A DNA stretch of 64,000 bases from assembly GCF_963678245.1 (NCBI RefSeq), contig NZ_OY782767.1, positions 868,001 to 932,000 of the forward strand. The letters run 5' to 3'. The stretch is from an uncultured Sunxiuqinia sp. GTDB lineage: Bacteria; Bacteroidota; Bacteroidia; Bacteroidales; Prolixibacteraceae. The notes beneath the pieces are model-generated. The model saw nothing but the letters and a program-made list of their open reading frames with translations, did no database searches and was not told where the DNA came from. Made by a program: the position numbers and the translations under genes. Each line of letters opens with the position of its first letter. Positions within the stretch are counted from its first letter, which is position 1. Of this stretch, positions 31,744 to 40,975 are shown piece after piece.

Positions 31744-31789
31744 TTCAGATCAACTCTTTAGCAGTTAAAGGTTAAAGGGCTGATCTGAA
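31744..31789 (+). repeat. Intra-operon hairpin between SGBP and GH10-like gene
   Basis: TTCAGATCA at 31744-31752 pairs perfectly with TGATCTGAA at 31781-31789 around a 28-nt loop in the 77-bp spacer. No T-run follows, so it is more likely an mRNA-processing or stability element than a terminator. Confidence 0.45.
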
Positions 31790-31805
31790 AATAAAAACAA
31801 AAATT

Positions 31806-33965
31806 ATGAAAATATTTAACATAAAAAACATAGCCTTGTTGACCTTTATATTGGTTTTATCTTCTTGCGCAGAGCTCGATTATAAAGTTGATTCTGGTAT
31901 TGAGATTGATAAACCAACGAGTGTCATCGATGAGGAAGAACTAAATACTTACGATGTTCTAAAATCATATGCCGGAGAACTTGCTTTAGGTGCGAATGCA
32001 AATTCCGACAATATCTCTGGAAACAATCCGCTGTCTACTTTATTAGAGACAAACTTTGTTGAAATAACACCTGAAACAGAATTGAACCCGAGCGTAATAG
32101 TGTCAAACGATGGAATTTACGATTTTTCTGCTATTGAAAGTTACTTCGAAAAAGCAAATGAAAGAGGATTTTCGATTTACGGAGATGCGCTGATATCAAG
32201 TACAAATCAAAATTCAACTTATCAGAATTCACTGATTGCACCTCTTACTTTTTATACACCTCGATTGCCTAACTTTGTCATTCCTGTTCCTTTAAACGAT
32301 GGGACATTTGCAAACTGGGGTGTTGAAGGAAATCTCTCCGTAGAAGATTATTTGGGGAATCCGTGTATTAAAATGGTAAATGGTGCATCAGAAGGTGATG
32401 GCAATGCAACATCGTTACAATCGCCTGAATATAGAGTAGATGAAGGAGCCAAATTTGAAATAACCTTCTATATACTTTCTAAAACCGTAGGTGAAGGACG
32501 GGTCGTTTTTTCTGGCTTAAATGAAAACGAACCAGAGTTGGATTGGATGGGGACAGGAGTTGCTAGCCCTACATTCACAACTAAGCAAGGGTGGAATATG
32601 ATCCAGTTTCAGGTTAATGACTTTGACGAAAGTGGACTTTTTTCATTTAGAGTTGAAATGGGATATACGCCGAATGCTACTTATTTCATGAACATTGAAG
32701 GCTTATCACTAATCAATGTGAATGGATCGGTAGAAAACCCGGATGAGATCTTCCTTGAATGTGAAGAAGCTCAGCAAATTGGGCAATGGATGATGTTGGA
32801 AACTGGAGATGAAACAAGTATTTCAGGAGGAAAGTATCTGGCAGGTTTAATTGATGGTGTAACAGAAACAGTCCATGTAAATACTGGTTTACCAACAGAT
32901 GAAGCTAATGCCGATGCGCAGTTTATTTATACTTTTAATGTACGCACATCCGGAACTTACTATGTATGGTTAAGACACCGTTGTATGGCACCTTTTGGAG
33001 GTGATGATTCCTGGTATTTCAGTATCGATAACAATGAATATTATTATCCAAATGGTATCGAAAACCAAAACAGCGATTCTTGGTCTTGGTCGAAACATTT
33101 TGATGGAAATGGTGATGCTTTTGAATTAGAAGCCGGAGAACATACCATTGCATTTAAAATTAGAGAAAGTGGTCATTATTTCGATAAAATCTATATCACG
33201 ATGACCGTAAATGAGCCTACAGGCCTAGGTAGTGCGGCAATTGCACAAAAGGAGGTAAATCTTGATCTTACCAATGAAGACAAGGCTAAGATTGTCCGTA
33301 AAAGTATGAAAACATGGATCTCGGGTGCTTTAAATACCTGTAAAAATGAAATAAATGCCTGGACTGTGGTAAAAGAACCTATGGCCGATTTTAATCCACA
33401 GGAACTTAAAACAGGAAGAAATACAGAGCAGGAGGATGGCGAATTTTACTGGCAGGATTACCTGGGGCCCAATTACGCCGCAGAAGCCTTTATTATGGCA
33501 AGAGACAGTGCTAAAACCGGAGACTTGTTGTTCATCAGCGATTATGGCTTAGAAAAAAATCTTATAAAATGCCGGGGCTTGTTAGCCTATATTGCTTATG
33601 TTGAAAGTCAGGGAGCTATAATTGATGGTATTTCAACTCAAATGCACCTTAGTCTTTCATCCGACAAGGATAAGATAGGCTCAATGTTTCAGTTGCTTGC
33701 TGAATCTGGAAAAATGGTGAGAATATCGGAGTTGAAAGTTTCATTAGACACGTCAGAGCCTACGGCTGAAATGCTTTTAGAGCAGGCAGATATGTATGAG
33801 GCGGTTCTGGATATGTACAATGATTATGTCCCTGCATCGCAGCAGTACGGAATTTCTCTTGCCGGAGCGAATGACGCTAACAATGAGAAATACGGATTAT
33901 GGAATTCCAATTATAATCGTAAACCGGCATATGCTGGCTTTGCTAACGGTTTATCTGGCGAATAG
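31806..33965 (+). CDS. Degenerate GH10-like lipoprotein with two inserted carbohydrate-binding modules
   Basis: The 719-residue lipoprotein (lipobox LSSC) has a GH10 barrel split by a large insert. Barrel pieces lie at about residues 40-135 and 495-719, the latter with INAWTVVKEPM, IDGISTQMHLSL, MVRISELKV and NRKPAYAGF. The insert holds a CBM4/9/22-like sandwich (about 165-305) and a CBM6/35-like sandwich (about 310-475). Glutamates stand at the acid/base (Glu524) and nucleophile (Glu642) positions. However, the canonical Asn before the first is Lys, TELD is SELK, and the active-site HxLxWHSQ strand reads GDALISSTNQN. Insert-bearing GH10 xylanases occur at this locus position in Bacteroides. 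This copy may be a weak enzyme or a glycan-binding relic, with the canonical GH10 at 44.4 kb supplying activity. Confidence 0.75.
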   Translation: MKIFNIKNIALLTFILVLSSCAELDYKVDSGIEIDKPTSVIDEEELNTYDVLKSYAGELALGANANSDNISGNNPLSTLLETNFVEITPETELNPSVIVSNDGIYDFSAIESYFEKANERGFSIYGDALISSTNQNSTYQNSLIAPLTFYTPRLPNFVIPVPLNDGTFANWGVEGNLSVEDYLGNPCIKMVNGASEGDGNATSLQSPEYRVDEGAKFEITFYILSKTVGEGRVVFSGLNENEPELDWMGTGVASPTFTTKQGWNMIQFQVNDFDESGLFSFRVEMGYTPNATYFMNIEGLSLINVNGSVENPDEIFLECEEAQQIGQWMMLETGDETSISGGKYLAGLIDGVTETVHVNTGLPTDEANADAQFIYTFNVRTSGTYYVWLRHRCMAPFGGDDSWYFSIDNNEYYYPNGIENQNSDSWSWSKHFDGNGDAFELEAGEHTIAFKIRESGHYFDKIYITMTVNEPTGLGSAAIAQKEVNLDLTNEDKAKIVRKSMKTWISGALNTCKNEINAWTVVKEPMADFNPQELKTGRNTEQEDGEFYWQDYLGPNYAAEAFIMARDSAKTGDLLFISDYGLEKNLIKCRGLLAYIAYVESQGAIIDGISTQMHLSLSSDKDKIGSMFQLLAESGKMVRISELKVSLDTSEPTAEMLLEQADMYEAVLDMYNDYVPASQQYGISLAGANDANNEKYGLWNSNYNRKPAYAGFANGLSGE

Positions 33966-33971
33966 GTGAAA

Positions 33972-34007
33972 AAAAGGAAGGGCTGGTTTTAATCAACCCT
34001 TCCTTTT
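33972..34007 (+). terminator. Strong hairpin, probable attenuator/terminator
   Basis: AAAAGGAAGGG (33972-33982) pairs perfectly over 11 bp with CCCTTCCTTTT (33997-34007), with a 14-nt loop and a short T-stretch. It starts 7 bp after the GH10-like stop codon, so expression of the downstream repeat protein should be lower than that of the core, or depend on read-through. Confidence 0.7.
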
Positions 34008-34051
34008 ATACCAGATAGAATAATTGTTTAGACGAATTAAATTCTAAAATT

Positions 34052-36064
34052 ATGAGAAAAATATTTACAATAATAGCAGCATGTTTGTTCTCTGTATCGG
34101 CAGCCTTTGCTCAACCCGAGTTGCCAGATGGTTTTGTTTCTGTTTATTCGGTCAATAGTGAAGCTGAGGGGGCACCTATAACAATTGATGGAGGAACAAG
34201 TGCACAGGTATTAGGACCTGCGCAAGGTTGGGGCGAATCTACAGCATATGATTTGTCGAACTATGAGAAACTAGCGTTTAAAATAACCTATGATCCTGCG
34301 GATGCGGGTAAGCAGGTAGCCATTCGCTTTAATGTTAACCTCAGCGTAAAACTACAAATTGTTACACTTCCCGAAACAGGTACAAGTTTTGTAGAAGAAA
34401 TCTTTTTATCGCAATATGCCGATGCCGATGGAAAAGTGCTTGTTGGTGGAATCGTTTTTTACAATGGTGCGTCGCACTGGAGCTTTTCTTACGATGGCAC
34501 AGCTGCCACTGAGGCATGTACTATCGATTATATTGCAGTTAACGAGAAAATAGAACTTCCATTTGGGTATGTCTCTTTTTATTCCGTGAAACCGGAATCA
34601 GAGCGGGCTCCTATGACCGTAGATCTCAGTAAAGATTCTCAGCAGCTCGCAGGACCTGCTGATTGGGGGAATTCAACGGATTACGATTTATCGGATTACT
34701 CAACAATTGCATTCAAAATTTCTTATGATCCTGCTGATGCCGGTAATCAAGTAGCGATTCGTTTCAATATTAATGGTAGTGTAAAATTACACATAATAAC
34801 ACTTCCAACTGAAGGAACAAGTGTTGTAGAAGAAATTGATCTTACTCAGTATGCTGACGAAGAAGGAACTGTCGTTAATGGTGGGATCGTTTTTTACAAT
34901 GGAAAAACTCACTGGAGTTTTTCCTATGATGGAACACCTGCTACGCAGCCATGTAAGATAGATTATATTGCACTTAAAAAGAAATTGGATCTTCCTGAAG
35001 GGTATGTTTCTGTTTATGATATAGGTGAAGAAACTGAACGTGCACCATTACTGATTGAAGGAGGAAAAAGTTTGCAGGTGTTAGGTGCTGCCGAAGGTTG
35101 GGGATCATCAACCGATTATGATTTCTCTAATTATGAAAAGCTGGTTTTTAAAATAAATTATGCCTCGGAAGATGCAGGTAGTCAAATGGCCATCCGGTTC
35201 TCGGTAAACGGTACCGGAGCTTCCTTACATATGGTTACACTTCCTACAGAGGGGACAAGCGTAATTGAGGAAATCAATCTGGAAGAATTGGCGGATGCCG
35301 ATGATAAAGTTCTTTTTGGAGGTATTGTTATTTATAACGGTGAGGGGCATTGGAGCTTTTCTTATGATGGCACAGCTGCCACTCAGGATTGTACGATAGA
35401 TTACATTGCTCTAAAACCAAAGCCGGCTGTAAACGTACACGATATTCCTGAAGGCTATGTTTCGGTTTATGAAGTAATAGGAGATACGACTATGCTTGCA
35501 CCTTTGTCAGTGGCTGGGGAAAAAAGCTATCAGCTATTGGGATCATCGGAAAACTGGGGTTCAAGTTTAGATTACGATTTTTCGGCCTATGATACTTTGG
35601 CGATACAAATTGTATTTGATACACTTGATATAGGAAAAGAAGTTGCACTTCGGTTTTCTGTTGATGGATGGACCAACTTGTATATATTTCCCCTTGATAC
35701 AATGCCTGATGGACAAACAATCGTCAGGGAGAAAATCTATCTTCCTGAATATGCTAATTTGGATGGAGAGGTTTTAATGGGAGGAATTGTTTTCTATAAT
35801 GGCGAGCCCCATTGGAGTTTTTCATATATAAATCCGGCAACTCAGCCTGTCACCATAGATTTCGTTGCACTTAATCCGTCAACAATTACAGGTATCAGAG
35901 ACGTAGTCAGAACTAAAGATCCGAATGCTTTGGTAAATGTTTATACGATTACAGGCCTTGTGGTACGTCAAAATGTTAAATATTCGGAGGCTACAAACGG
36001 ACTAAAACAGGGATTGTACATTGTTGGTCACGAAAAAGTTTTTGTAGCAGGTCCTGGATATTAA
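34052..36064 (+). CDS. Secreted four-repeat putative glycan-binding protein with T9SS-like sorting tail
   Basis: The 670-residue protein has a signal peptide (1-21, ending AFAQ) and no lipobox. It consists of four tandem repeats of about 145 residues beginning at residues 24, 169, 314 and 465. Each repeat has LPxGYVSVY, an Ala-Pro-rich strand, GWG-SST-YD-S-YE, VAIRF-VN, a VTLPTEGTS-VEE strand, GGIVFYNG, HWSFSYDGT and IDYIAL. The alternating pattern suggests beta-sandwich (galactose-binding/CBM-like) domains; I know no named family for them. The last 60 residues (VYTITGLVV...GLKQGLYIV) look like a type A T9SS sorting domain, so the protein should be secreted and anchored outside. Its place after the SGBP and GH10-like genes argues for xylan binding. 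Function is unproven. Confidence 0.72.
   Translation: MRKIFTIIAACLFSVSAAFAQPELPDGFVSVYSVNSEAEGAPITIDGGTSAQVLGPAQGWGESTAYDLSNYEKLAFKITYDPADAGKQVAIRFNVNLSVKLQIVTLPETGTSFVEEIFLSQYADADGKVLVGGIVFYNGASHWSFSYDGTAATEACTIDYIAVNEKIELPFGYVSFYSVKPESERAPMTVDLSKDSQQLAGPADWGNSTDYDLSDYSTIAFKISYDPADAGNQVAIRFNINGSVKLHIITLPTEGTSVVEEIDLTQYADEEGTVVNGGIVFYNGKTHWSFSYDGTPATQPCKIDYIALKKKLDLPEGYVSVYDIGEETERAPLLIEGGKSLQVLGAAEGWGSSTDYDFSNYEKLVFKINYASEDAGSQMAIRFSVNGTGASLHMVTLPTEGTSVIEEINLEELADADDKVLFGGIVIYNGEGHWSFSYDGTAATQDCTIDYIALKPKPAVNVHDIPEGYVSVYEVIGDTTMLAPLSVAGEKSYQLLGSSENWGSSLDYDFSAYDTLAIQIVFDTLDIGKEVALRFSVDGWTNLYIFPLDTMPDGQTIVREKIYLPEYANLDGEVLMGGIVFYNGEPHWSFSYINPATQPVTIDFVALNPSTITGIRDVVRTKDPNALVNVYTITGLVVRQNVKYSEATNGLKQGLYIVGHEKVFVAGPGY
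34121..35875 (+). repeat. Four tandem in-frame repeats (about 435 bp each)
   Basis: Repeat starts are 34121, 34556, 34991 and 35444. The first two units are exactly 435 bp; the third carries a short linker (453 bp). Repeats 1-3 are closest to each other. The fourth has lost the Cys before the IDYIAL strand and has a longer loop before its YLPEYA segment. The period and lack of stop codons show internal domain duplication. Confidence 0.88.
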
Positions 36065-36134
36065 TGCTATTAGCCATCTTCTTGGTATAGGGAGATGTTT
36101 ATAGGTGGAATCGCAGAAATCAATAAATGAAATA

Positions 36135-36168
36135 AAAAGAGGAGACGGATAATTTCCACTCCTCTTTT
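36135..36168 (+). terminator. Rho-independent terminator of the SusCD core operon
   Basis: AAAAGAGGAG (36135-36144) pairs perfectly with CTCCTCTTTT (36159-36168) across a 14-nt loop, with T-richness inside and after the stem. It lies 71 bp downstream of the repeat-protein stop codon and probably ends the core transcript. Confidence 0.75.
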
Positions 36169-36812
36169 CTTGGAATAAGAGCCTATACAGGTAATTCACA
36201 ACGTGAATAGTATTTCTTACTTGCCTGATAATATTTTTTAACGATTCTTTTCCGTCGACGAATAGTTCGTTATGAAATTAGTAGCCAGTCAAATGTTTAT
36301 TGAAAATATATATTGAAAGAATTCGAGTGGAAGGTAGATGTCTTATCAGTAGAAACAATAACCTAATGGATTGTTATTAAAGCAAAAATGTGTGTCTTTT
36401 CAGGAGACAATGAAAAGGTCTGGTTGTAGTTGGATACCGGGTTGATCTAAGAACTATTTGCCCATAATCAATAGTATCATTCAAGTTCGGAAAAGATATA
36501 AGAAAACAATACAGACCTTGATTAGGTTTCAGGATCAGGATTAAATGTAGCGATTAATTGATTGTCAGGGAAGAACGTTTTGTGCTGTGCGATGTTTGGT
36601 TATGCAAATAAAATTGCAGTAGACAAAATCTTGATTGGGAGAAAACGATATAAACAGCTTATCAAAAAGTTTGGATAGCTTTAGATCGTATTGCTGCAAA
36701 AGAGGATTCACAAACATCAGTAGAAACCTGCAGTGTATTCGCTTTATACCAGTTTTAGGTGAGGTATTTTATTGAGCGTTTTATTCTTTAGATAACAAAA
36801 ATAAATATTATT
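36169..36812. other. Gene-free region between core and right arm
   Basis: These 644 bp hold no reading frame that I can support on either strand and no recognizable transposase remnant. The region is AT-rich and probably carries the promoter for the SGNH/GH115 arm. No TTG/TAnnTTTG pair was found with confidence. Confidence 0.45.
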
Positions 36813-38108
36813 ATGAAAACTGAATCAAATAATCATAACGCAAGCTTTCCCGTAAGAAATTCATTTCGGTTTCAACTTTTAGCTATATTAATTGGATTAA
36901 TAATTAGTTCAACAGGTCTTTTAGTTTGTGCGAACTCCGGATTAAAGACAAAGCCGCACGAAAAAACAAAATGGGTTGGAACTTGGGCTACTGCTCCTCA
37001 ATTGGTGGAACCCCATAATATGCCTCCCGAACCAGGATTGAGCAACAATTCTATACGACAGGTGGTGTGTGTCTCTATTGGTGGAGAAAGAGTGAGGGTA
37101 CGCTTCTCTAATGAGTTTAGTGAAAGTCCTGTTACGATGAAAACAGTTCAAATTGCGGTTTCAATAGAAGGTAGTGCAATTGATGAATCATCTGTTAAAG
37201 AACTGGAGTTTAACGGAAAACATGAAGTTACAATGCAGCCGGGCGAAGCAATCACTTCGGATCCGTTGACATTCGATTTAAAACCGAGAATGGAAGTGGC
37301 TGTTACGATCTATTTTTGTGAAACATCTCCTGATGTGACTGGCCATCCCGGATCGCGAACTACATCTTATTTGATTTCAGGAAACAATATCTCGGAAGAT
37401 GCGGATTTTTCGGACGCGATAAAAACCGACCATTGGTATGTAATCAATGGTATTGATGTTGAAGCACTCAAATCAGCTGCTGCTGTTGCAATAATAGGTA
37501 ACTCCATTACAGATGGACGCGGATCGGGGACGAACAAGCAAAACCGATGGCCCGACATACTGTCACAGCGCCTCTTAGAAAATGAAGAAACCAAAGAGGT
37601 GGCAGTTTTAAATATGGGCATTGGCGGTAATTGTGTGCTGAGAGGAGGACTTGGGCCGACCGCACTCAAGCGGTTTGGACGCGACATCCTGAAACAGCAT
37701 GGAGTATGTTGGTTAATCATAATGGAAGGAGTAAATGACCTTGGAGGTGCCAGAAGCAAGGAGATGGCAGAGCTGGTTGCTAAAGGATTAATTGAAGCTT
37801 ACAAAACAATGATCGACGAAGCGCATGCTCAGGGAATAAAGGTTTATGGTGGAACCATTACGCCCATTATGAAATCATTTTATTATACCGATTACCGTGA
37901 AGTTGCACGTAATACAGTTAACGAGTGGATTCGAACGAGCGGTCGTTTTGACGCAGTTGTTGATTTTGATAAAGCAATCAGAAATCCTGAAGACAATTTA
38001 ACCATTTTCCCTGAATATCAATCAGGAGACTACCTCCATCCGAACGAAACCGGATATATCATGATGGGTAAATCTATTGATCTTTCCTTATTTGAACAAG
38101 ATTTATAA
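36813..38108 (+). CDS. SGNH/GDSL-family hydrolase (probable carbohydrate O-acetylesterase)
   Basis: This 431-residue protein has a membrane-inserting leader near residues 20-42. It then carries an N-terminal beta domain (WVGTWATAPQLVE, RQVVCVSIGGERVRVRFSNEF) typical of the larger bacterial SGNH esterases. The SGNH blocks follow: GNSITDG with nucleophile Ser231, a Gly in NMGIGGN, an Asn in EGVNDLGG, and DYLHPNETGY with the Asp-His pair. Enzymes of this kind deacetylate polysaccharides or other esters. In this xylan locus deacetylation is likely. It begins the right arm, 312 bp ahead of GH115. Whether the leader is cleaved is unclear. Confidence 0.85.
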   Translation: MKTESNNHNASFPVRNSFRFQLLAILIGLIISSTGLLVCANSGLKTKPHEKTKWVGTWATAPQLVEPHNMPPEPGLSNNSIRQVVCVSIGGERVRVRFSNEFSESPVTMKTVQIAVSIEGSAIDESSVKELEFNGKHEVTMQPGEAITSDPLTFDLKPRMEVAVTIYFCETSPDVTGHPGSRTTSYLISGNNISEDADFSDAIKTDHWYVINGIDVEALKSAAAVAIIGNSITDGRGSGTNKQNRWPDILSQRLLENEETKEVAVLNMGIGGNCVLRGGLGPTALKRFGRDILKQHGVCWLIIMEGVNDLGGARSKEMAELVAKGLIEAYKTMIDEAHAQGIKVYGGTITPIMKSFYYTDYREVARNTVNEWIRTSGRFDAVVDFDKAIRNPEDNLTIFPEYQSGDYLHPNETGYIMMGKSIDLSLFEQDL

Positions 38109-38419
38109 TAGCAATTGTCTGAACCGAGTAAAGTGGATCAGTTAATCGAAATTCTAAATTGACTGGCAGAAGCCGGTTGTTAAAATAGTAGCAATTCAAA
38201 ATCATTTTATTCTCCTACAATAACGAAAGATGTTCAAAAATAGAAATTAAATATTCAAAAACTAAAATGCAAAAAAGGACATAGTCTTTTTTTTGAAGGA
38301 AAAGTAAACTATTTACATACCTGCAAAAAGAGAAGTATTTAAGTTATGACCATTCGTGATATCAATTAATAAAAAGAATTAAAAGACAAATCAATACAAT
38401 ACAAAAATAAACCAGTAAA
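38109..38419. other. Intergenic region upstream of GH115
   Basis: This 311-bp AT-rich gap has no supported reading frame. It may hold a promoter for the GH115-to-GH43 run, which otherwise has only short spacers. No operator-like repeat was recognized. Confidence 0.4.
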
Positions 38420-40975
38420 ATGAATATAAAATTATATGAGTTACTTAGAGGTGCAACTGGTTGTATAGTTTTTGTGCAGTTAGCACTTTTTGCACCCCTG
38501 TTTTCAACAGCTCAGACCAGAATGGATTACATCGCATTTACAAAAGAAGAGGGATCTTTTGGATTAATCGAAAGTGGTCAATCGGCTCCAGTAGTGCTTG
38601 GTCAGGATGACTTTCCGGGAGTAAAAACTGTAGCAGAGTGGTTTGTAAGCGATATAAAACTGGTTAGCGAGCGGTCGCCACAAATCTTTGAATCAGTTTT
38701 ACCTCAATCGAAACAATTGATTTTGGTGGGTACCGTGGGTAAAAGCTCATTGATTGATCAACTGGTTTCTGAGGGGAAACTCGATGTGGCAGATTTTAAA
38801 GGTGATTGGGAACGAAGCCTCACTCAAATAGTCGAAAATCCTTTTCCGGGTGTAGATAAAGCGCTGGTACTAGCAGGAAGCGACAAACGCGGAACAATTT
38901 ATGCCATGCTCAACTTGTCGCGCGAAATGGGCGTTTCTCCCTGGTATTGGTGGGCTGATGTTCCGGTTGAAAAACACGAATCGGTTTATGTGAAAGCTGG
39001 TCGTCACCTGACTGACAGCCCGAAAGTAAAATACCGTGGTATATTTTTGAACGATGAAGAACCGGCCCTTGGAAATTGGGTTCGCGAAAAATTTGGAGGA
39101 TTCAACAATAAATTTTACGAAAAAGTTTTTGAGTTGATTCTTCGTCAACGCGGAAATTTTCATTGGTCTGCGATGTGGGGCAAAGCCTTCTTCGACGACG
39201 ATCCTGAGAACGGCCCTTTGGCTGATAAATTGGGAATTGTTATGAGTACCTCGCATCACGAGCCGATGGGACGGGCTCAGGCCGAATGGCATCGATATGG
39301 TTCCGGCCCTTGGGATTACAACAAAAATGCTGATGAATTGAAAGATTTTTGGAGAAAGGGGATGGAGCGGAACAAGGATTACGAAACGGTTGTAACCATT
39401 GCGATGCGTGGCGATGGCGACGAAGCGATGGAAGAAGGAACAAACACTGCCCTTTTAGAAAAAATTGTAAAAGACCAGCGTGAAATTATTGGCGAAGTTA
39501 CCGGTGAAAAACCGGAAGAAACACCTCAGGTTTGGGCACTATATAAAGAAGTACAGGACTATTACGACAACGGTATGCGCGTTCCTGATGATGTTACCTT
39601 GTTGCTTTGCGACGATAACTGGGGAAATGTGCGCAAGCTACCCGATATAAATGCTCCGGAACGAAAAGGCGGTTACGGTATGTATTATCATGTTGACTAT
39701 GTTGGTGGACCTCGCTGTTACAAGTGGATCAACGTTAGTCAGATTCAGCGAATTTGGGAACAAATGAACCTGACTTATTCGCATGGAGTTGATCGTATTT
39801 GGGTGTTAAACGTTGGCGATTTAAAACCCATGGAATATCCGATCAGTTTCTTTATGGATATGGCTTGGGATCCTACAGAGTTTAATGCAGGTAACCTGTA
39901 TCAATACATTGTTGACTGGTCTGCCGAACAGTTTGGCGAGAAATATGCCGAGGAAGCTGCCCGTATCCTAAATCTGTACACAAAATATAACCACCGGGTA
40001 ACACCAGAATTGCTTAATGCCAGAACTTTCAGCCTGGAAAACTACAACGAATTTGAACGGGTTCGGAATGATTACCGCGACCTTACGCTGGATGCCTTGC
40101 GTTTGTATAATTTCATTCCAAACGAGTATAAAGATGCATTTGACCAACTGGTGCTTTTCCCGACCAATGCCACTTCTAATTTGTACGAGATGTATTATGC
40201 GGTTGCAAAAAACCACCAGCTCGCCGAGGCCAATGATATTGAGGCCAATTATTGGGCCGATGTGGCAAAGCAGTGTTTTGATCGCGATTTACTTTTTACG
40301 GAGCACTACAACCAGCAAATTGCGGGCGGTAAATGGAATCACCAAATGGATCAAATTCGAATTGGTTACAGTTCCTGGGCCGAACCACGCCGCAGAATTA
40401 TGCCAAAGGTGGTGCGGCTTGAAGTACCTGAAACTGATCGTTCGGAATTAGCATTTCAGGAAGCCTACGGTTATGTTTCTATTGAAGCGGCCAATTATCA
40501 GCTGGCAAAAGGGACAGGCAAAATACGCTGGGAAGTAATTCCACATCTTGGGAAAACCGAATCGGGTATTACCACTTTTCCACAAAATGAATATCCGGAA
40601 AGCACAGATTCGATTTACCTCGAATATGCAGTTAAGTTCGAGTCAGTGGGAGAGTTTGATGTGAATGTAATGTTATCCACGACATTAAACTTTAATGCCA
40701 ATAAAGGATTACGTTATGCCATTTCAGTTGATGGTGGAGAAGAACAAATAGTAAATACGAATGGAGCTTATCGGGGTGAGTTAGGAAAATGGCAGGCAGT
40801 AAGGATCAATGAAACCATAACACAGCACACTATTCAGAACTCCGGACTACATCGGTTGCGGATTCGCGTATTGGAGCCCGGAATAGTTTTGCAAAAAATT
40901 CTGATAGACACCGGAGGCTTGAAACGAAGTTATCTGGGAGCACCCGAGAGTAAACAAGTAAAAATTGAGGAATGA
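38420..40975 (+). CDS. GH115 xylan alpha-1,2-glucuronidase
   Basis: The 851-residue enzyme is exported (leader about 1-32, ending STAQ). It shows the GH115 order: N-terminal alpha/beta domain with LVLAGSDKRGTIYAML and SPWYWWADVPV, then the barrel with YRGIFLNDEEPALGNW, GNFHWSAMWGKAF, MSTSHHEPMGRAQ and VTIAMRGDGDEAM. A helical region follows, and finally a C-terminal beta-sandwich (GY-VSIEAANY onward, LRIRVLEPGIVLQKILIDTGG). GH115 removes (4-O-methyl-)glucuronic acid from internal as well as terminal xyloses, so it can act earlier than GH67. Its stop codon overlaps the start of the next gene (ATGA), implying translational coupling. Length is somewhat below the largest members, but no domain is obviously lost. 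Confidence 0.94.
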   Translation: MNIKLYELLRGATGCIVFVQLALFAPLFSTAQTRMDYIAFTKEEGSFGLIESGQSAPVVLGQDDFPGVKTVAEWFVSDIKLVSERSPQIFESVLPQSKQLILVGTVGKSSLIDQLVSEGKLDVADFKGDWERSLTQIVENPFPGVDKALVLAGSDKRGTIYAMLNLSREMGVSPWYWWADVPVEKHESVYVKAGRHLTDSPKVKYRGIFLNDEEPALGNWVREKFGGFNNKFYEKVFELILRQRGNFHWSAMWGKAFFDDDPENGPLADKLGIVMSTSHHEPMGRAQAEWHRYGSGPWDYNKNADELKDFWRKGMERNKDYETVVTIAMRGDGDEAMEEGTNTALLEKIVKDQREIIGEVTGEKPEETPQVWALYKEVQDYYDNGMRVPDDVTLLLCDDNWGNVRKLPDINAPERKGGYGMYYHVDYVGGPRCYKWINVSQIQRIWEQMNLTYSHGVDRIWVLNVGDLKPMEYPISFFMDMAWDPTEFNAGNLYQYIVDWSAEQFGEKYAEEAARILNLYTKYNHRVTPELLNARTFSLENYNEFERVRNDYRDLTLDALRLYNFIPNEYKDAFDQLVLFPTNATSNLYEMYYAVAKNHQLAEANDIEANYWADVAKQCFDRDLLFTEHYNQQIAGGKWNHQMDQIRIGYSSWAEPRRRIMPKVVRLEVPETDRSELAFQEAYGYVSIEAANYQLAKGTGKIRWEVIPHLGKTESGITTFPQNEYPESTDSIYLEYAVKFESVGEFDVNVMLSTTLNFNANKGLRYAISVDGGEEQIVNTNGAYRGELGKWQAVRINETITQHTIQNSGLHRLRIRVLEPGIVLQKILIDTGGLKRSYLGAPESKQVKIEE

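Noticed and set aside
34121-35875. The 435-bp periodic DNA considered as a CRISPR or satellite array
   Set aside because: The repeats are in frame, coding and diverged at DNA level; they are protein domain duplications.
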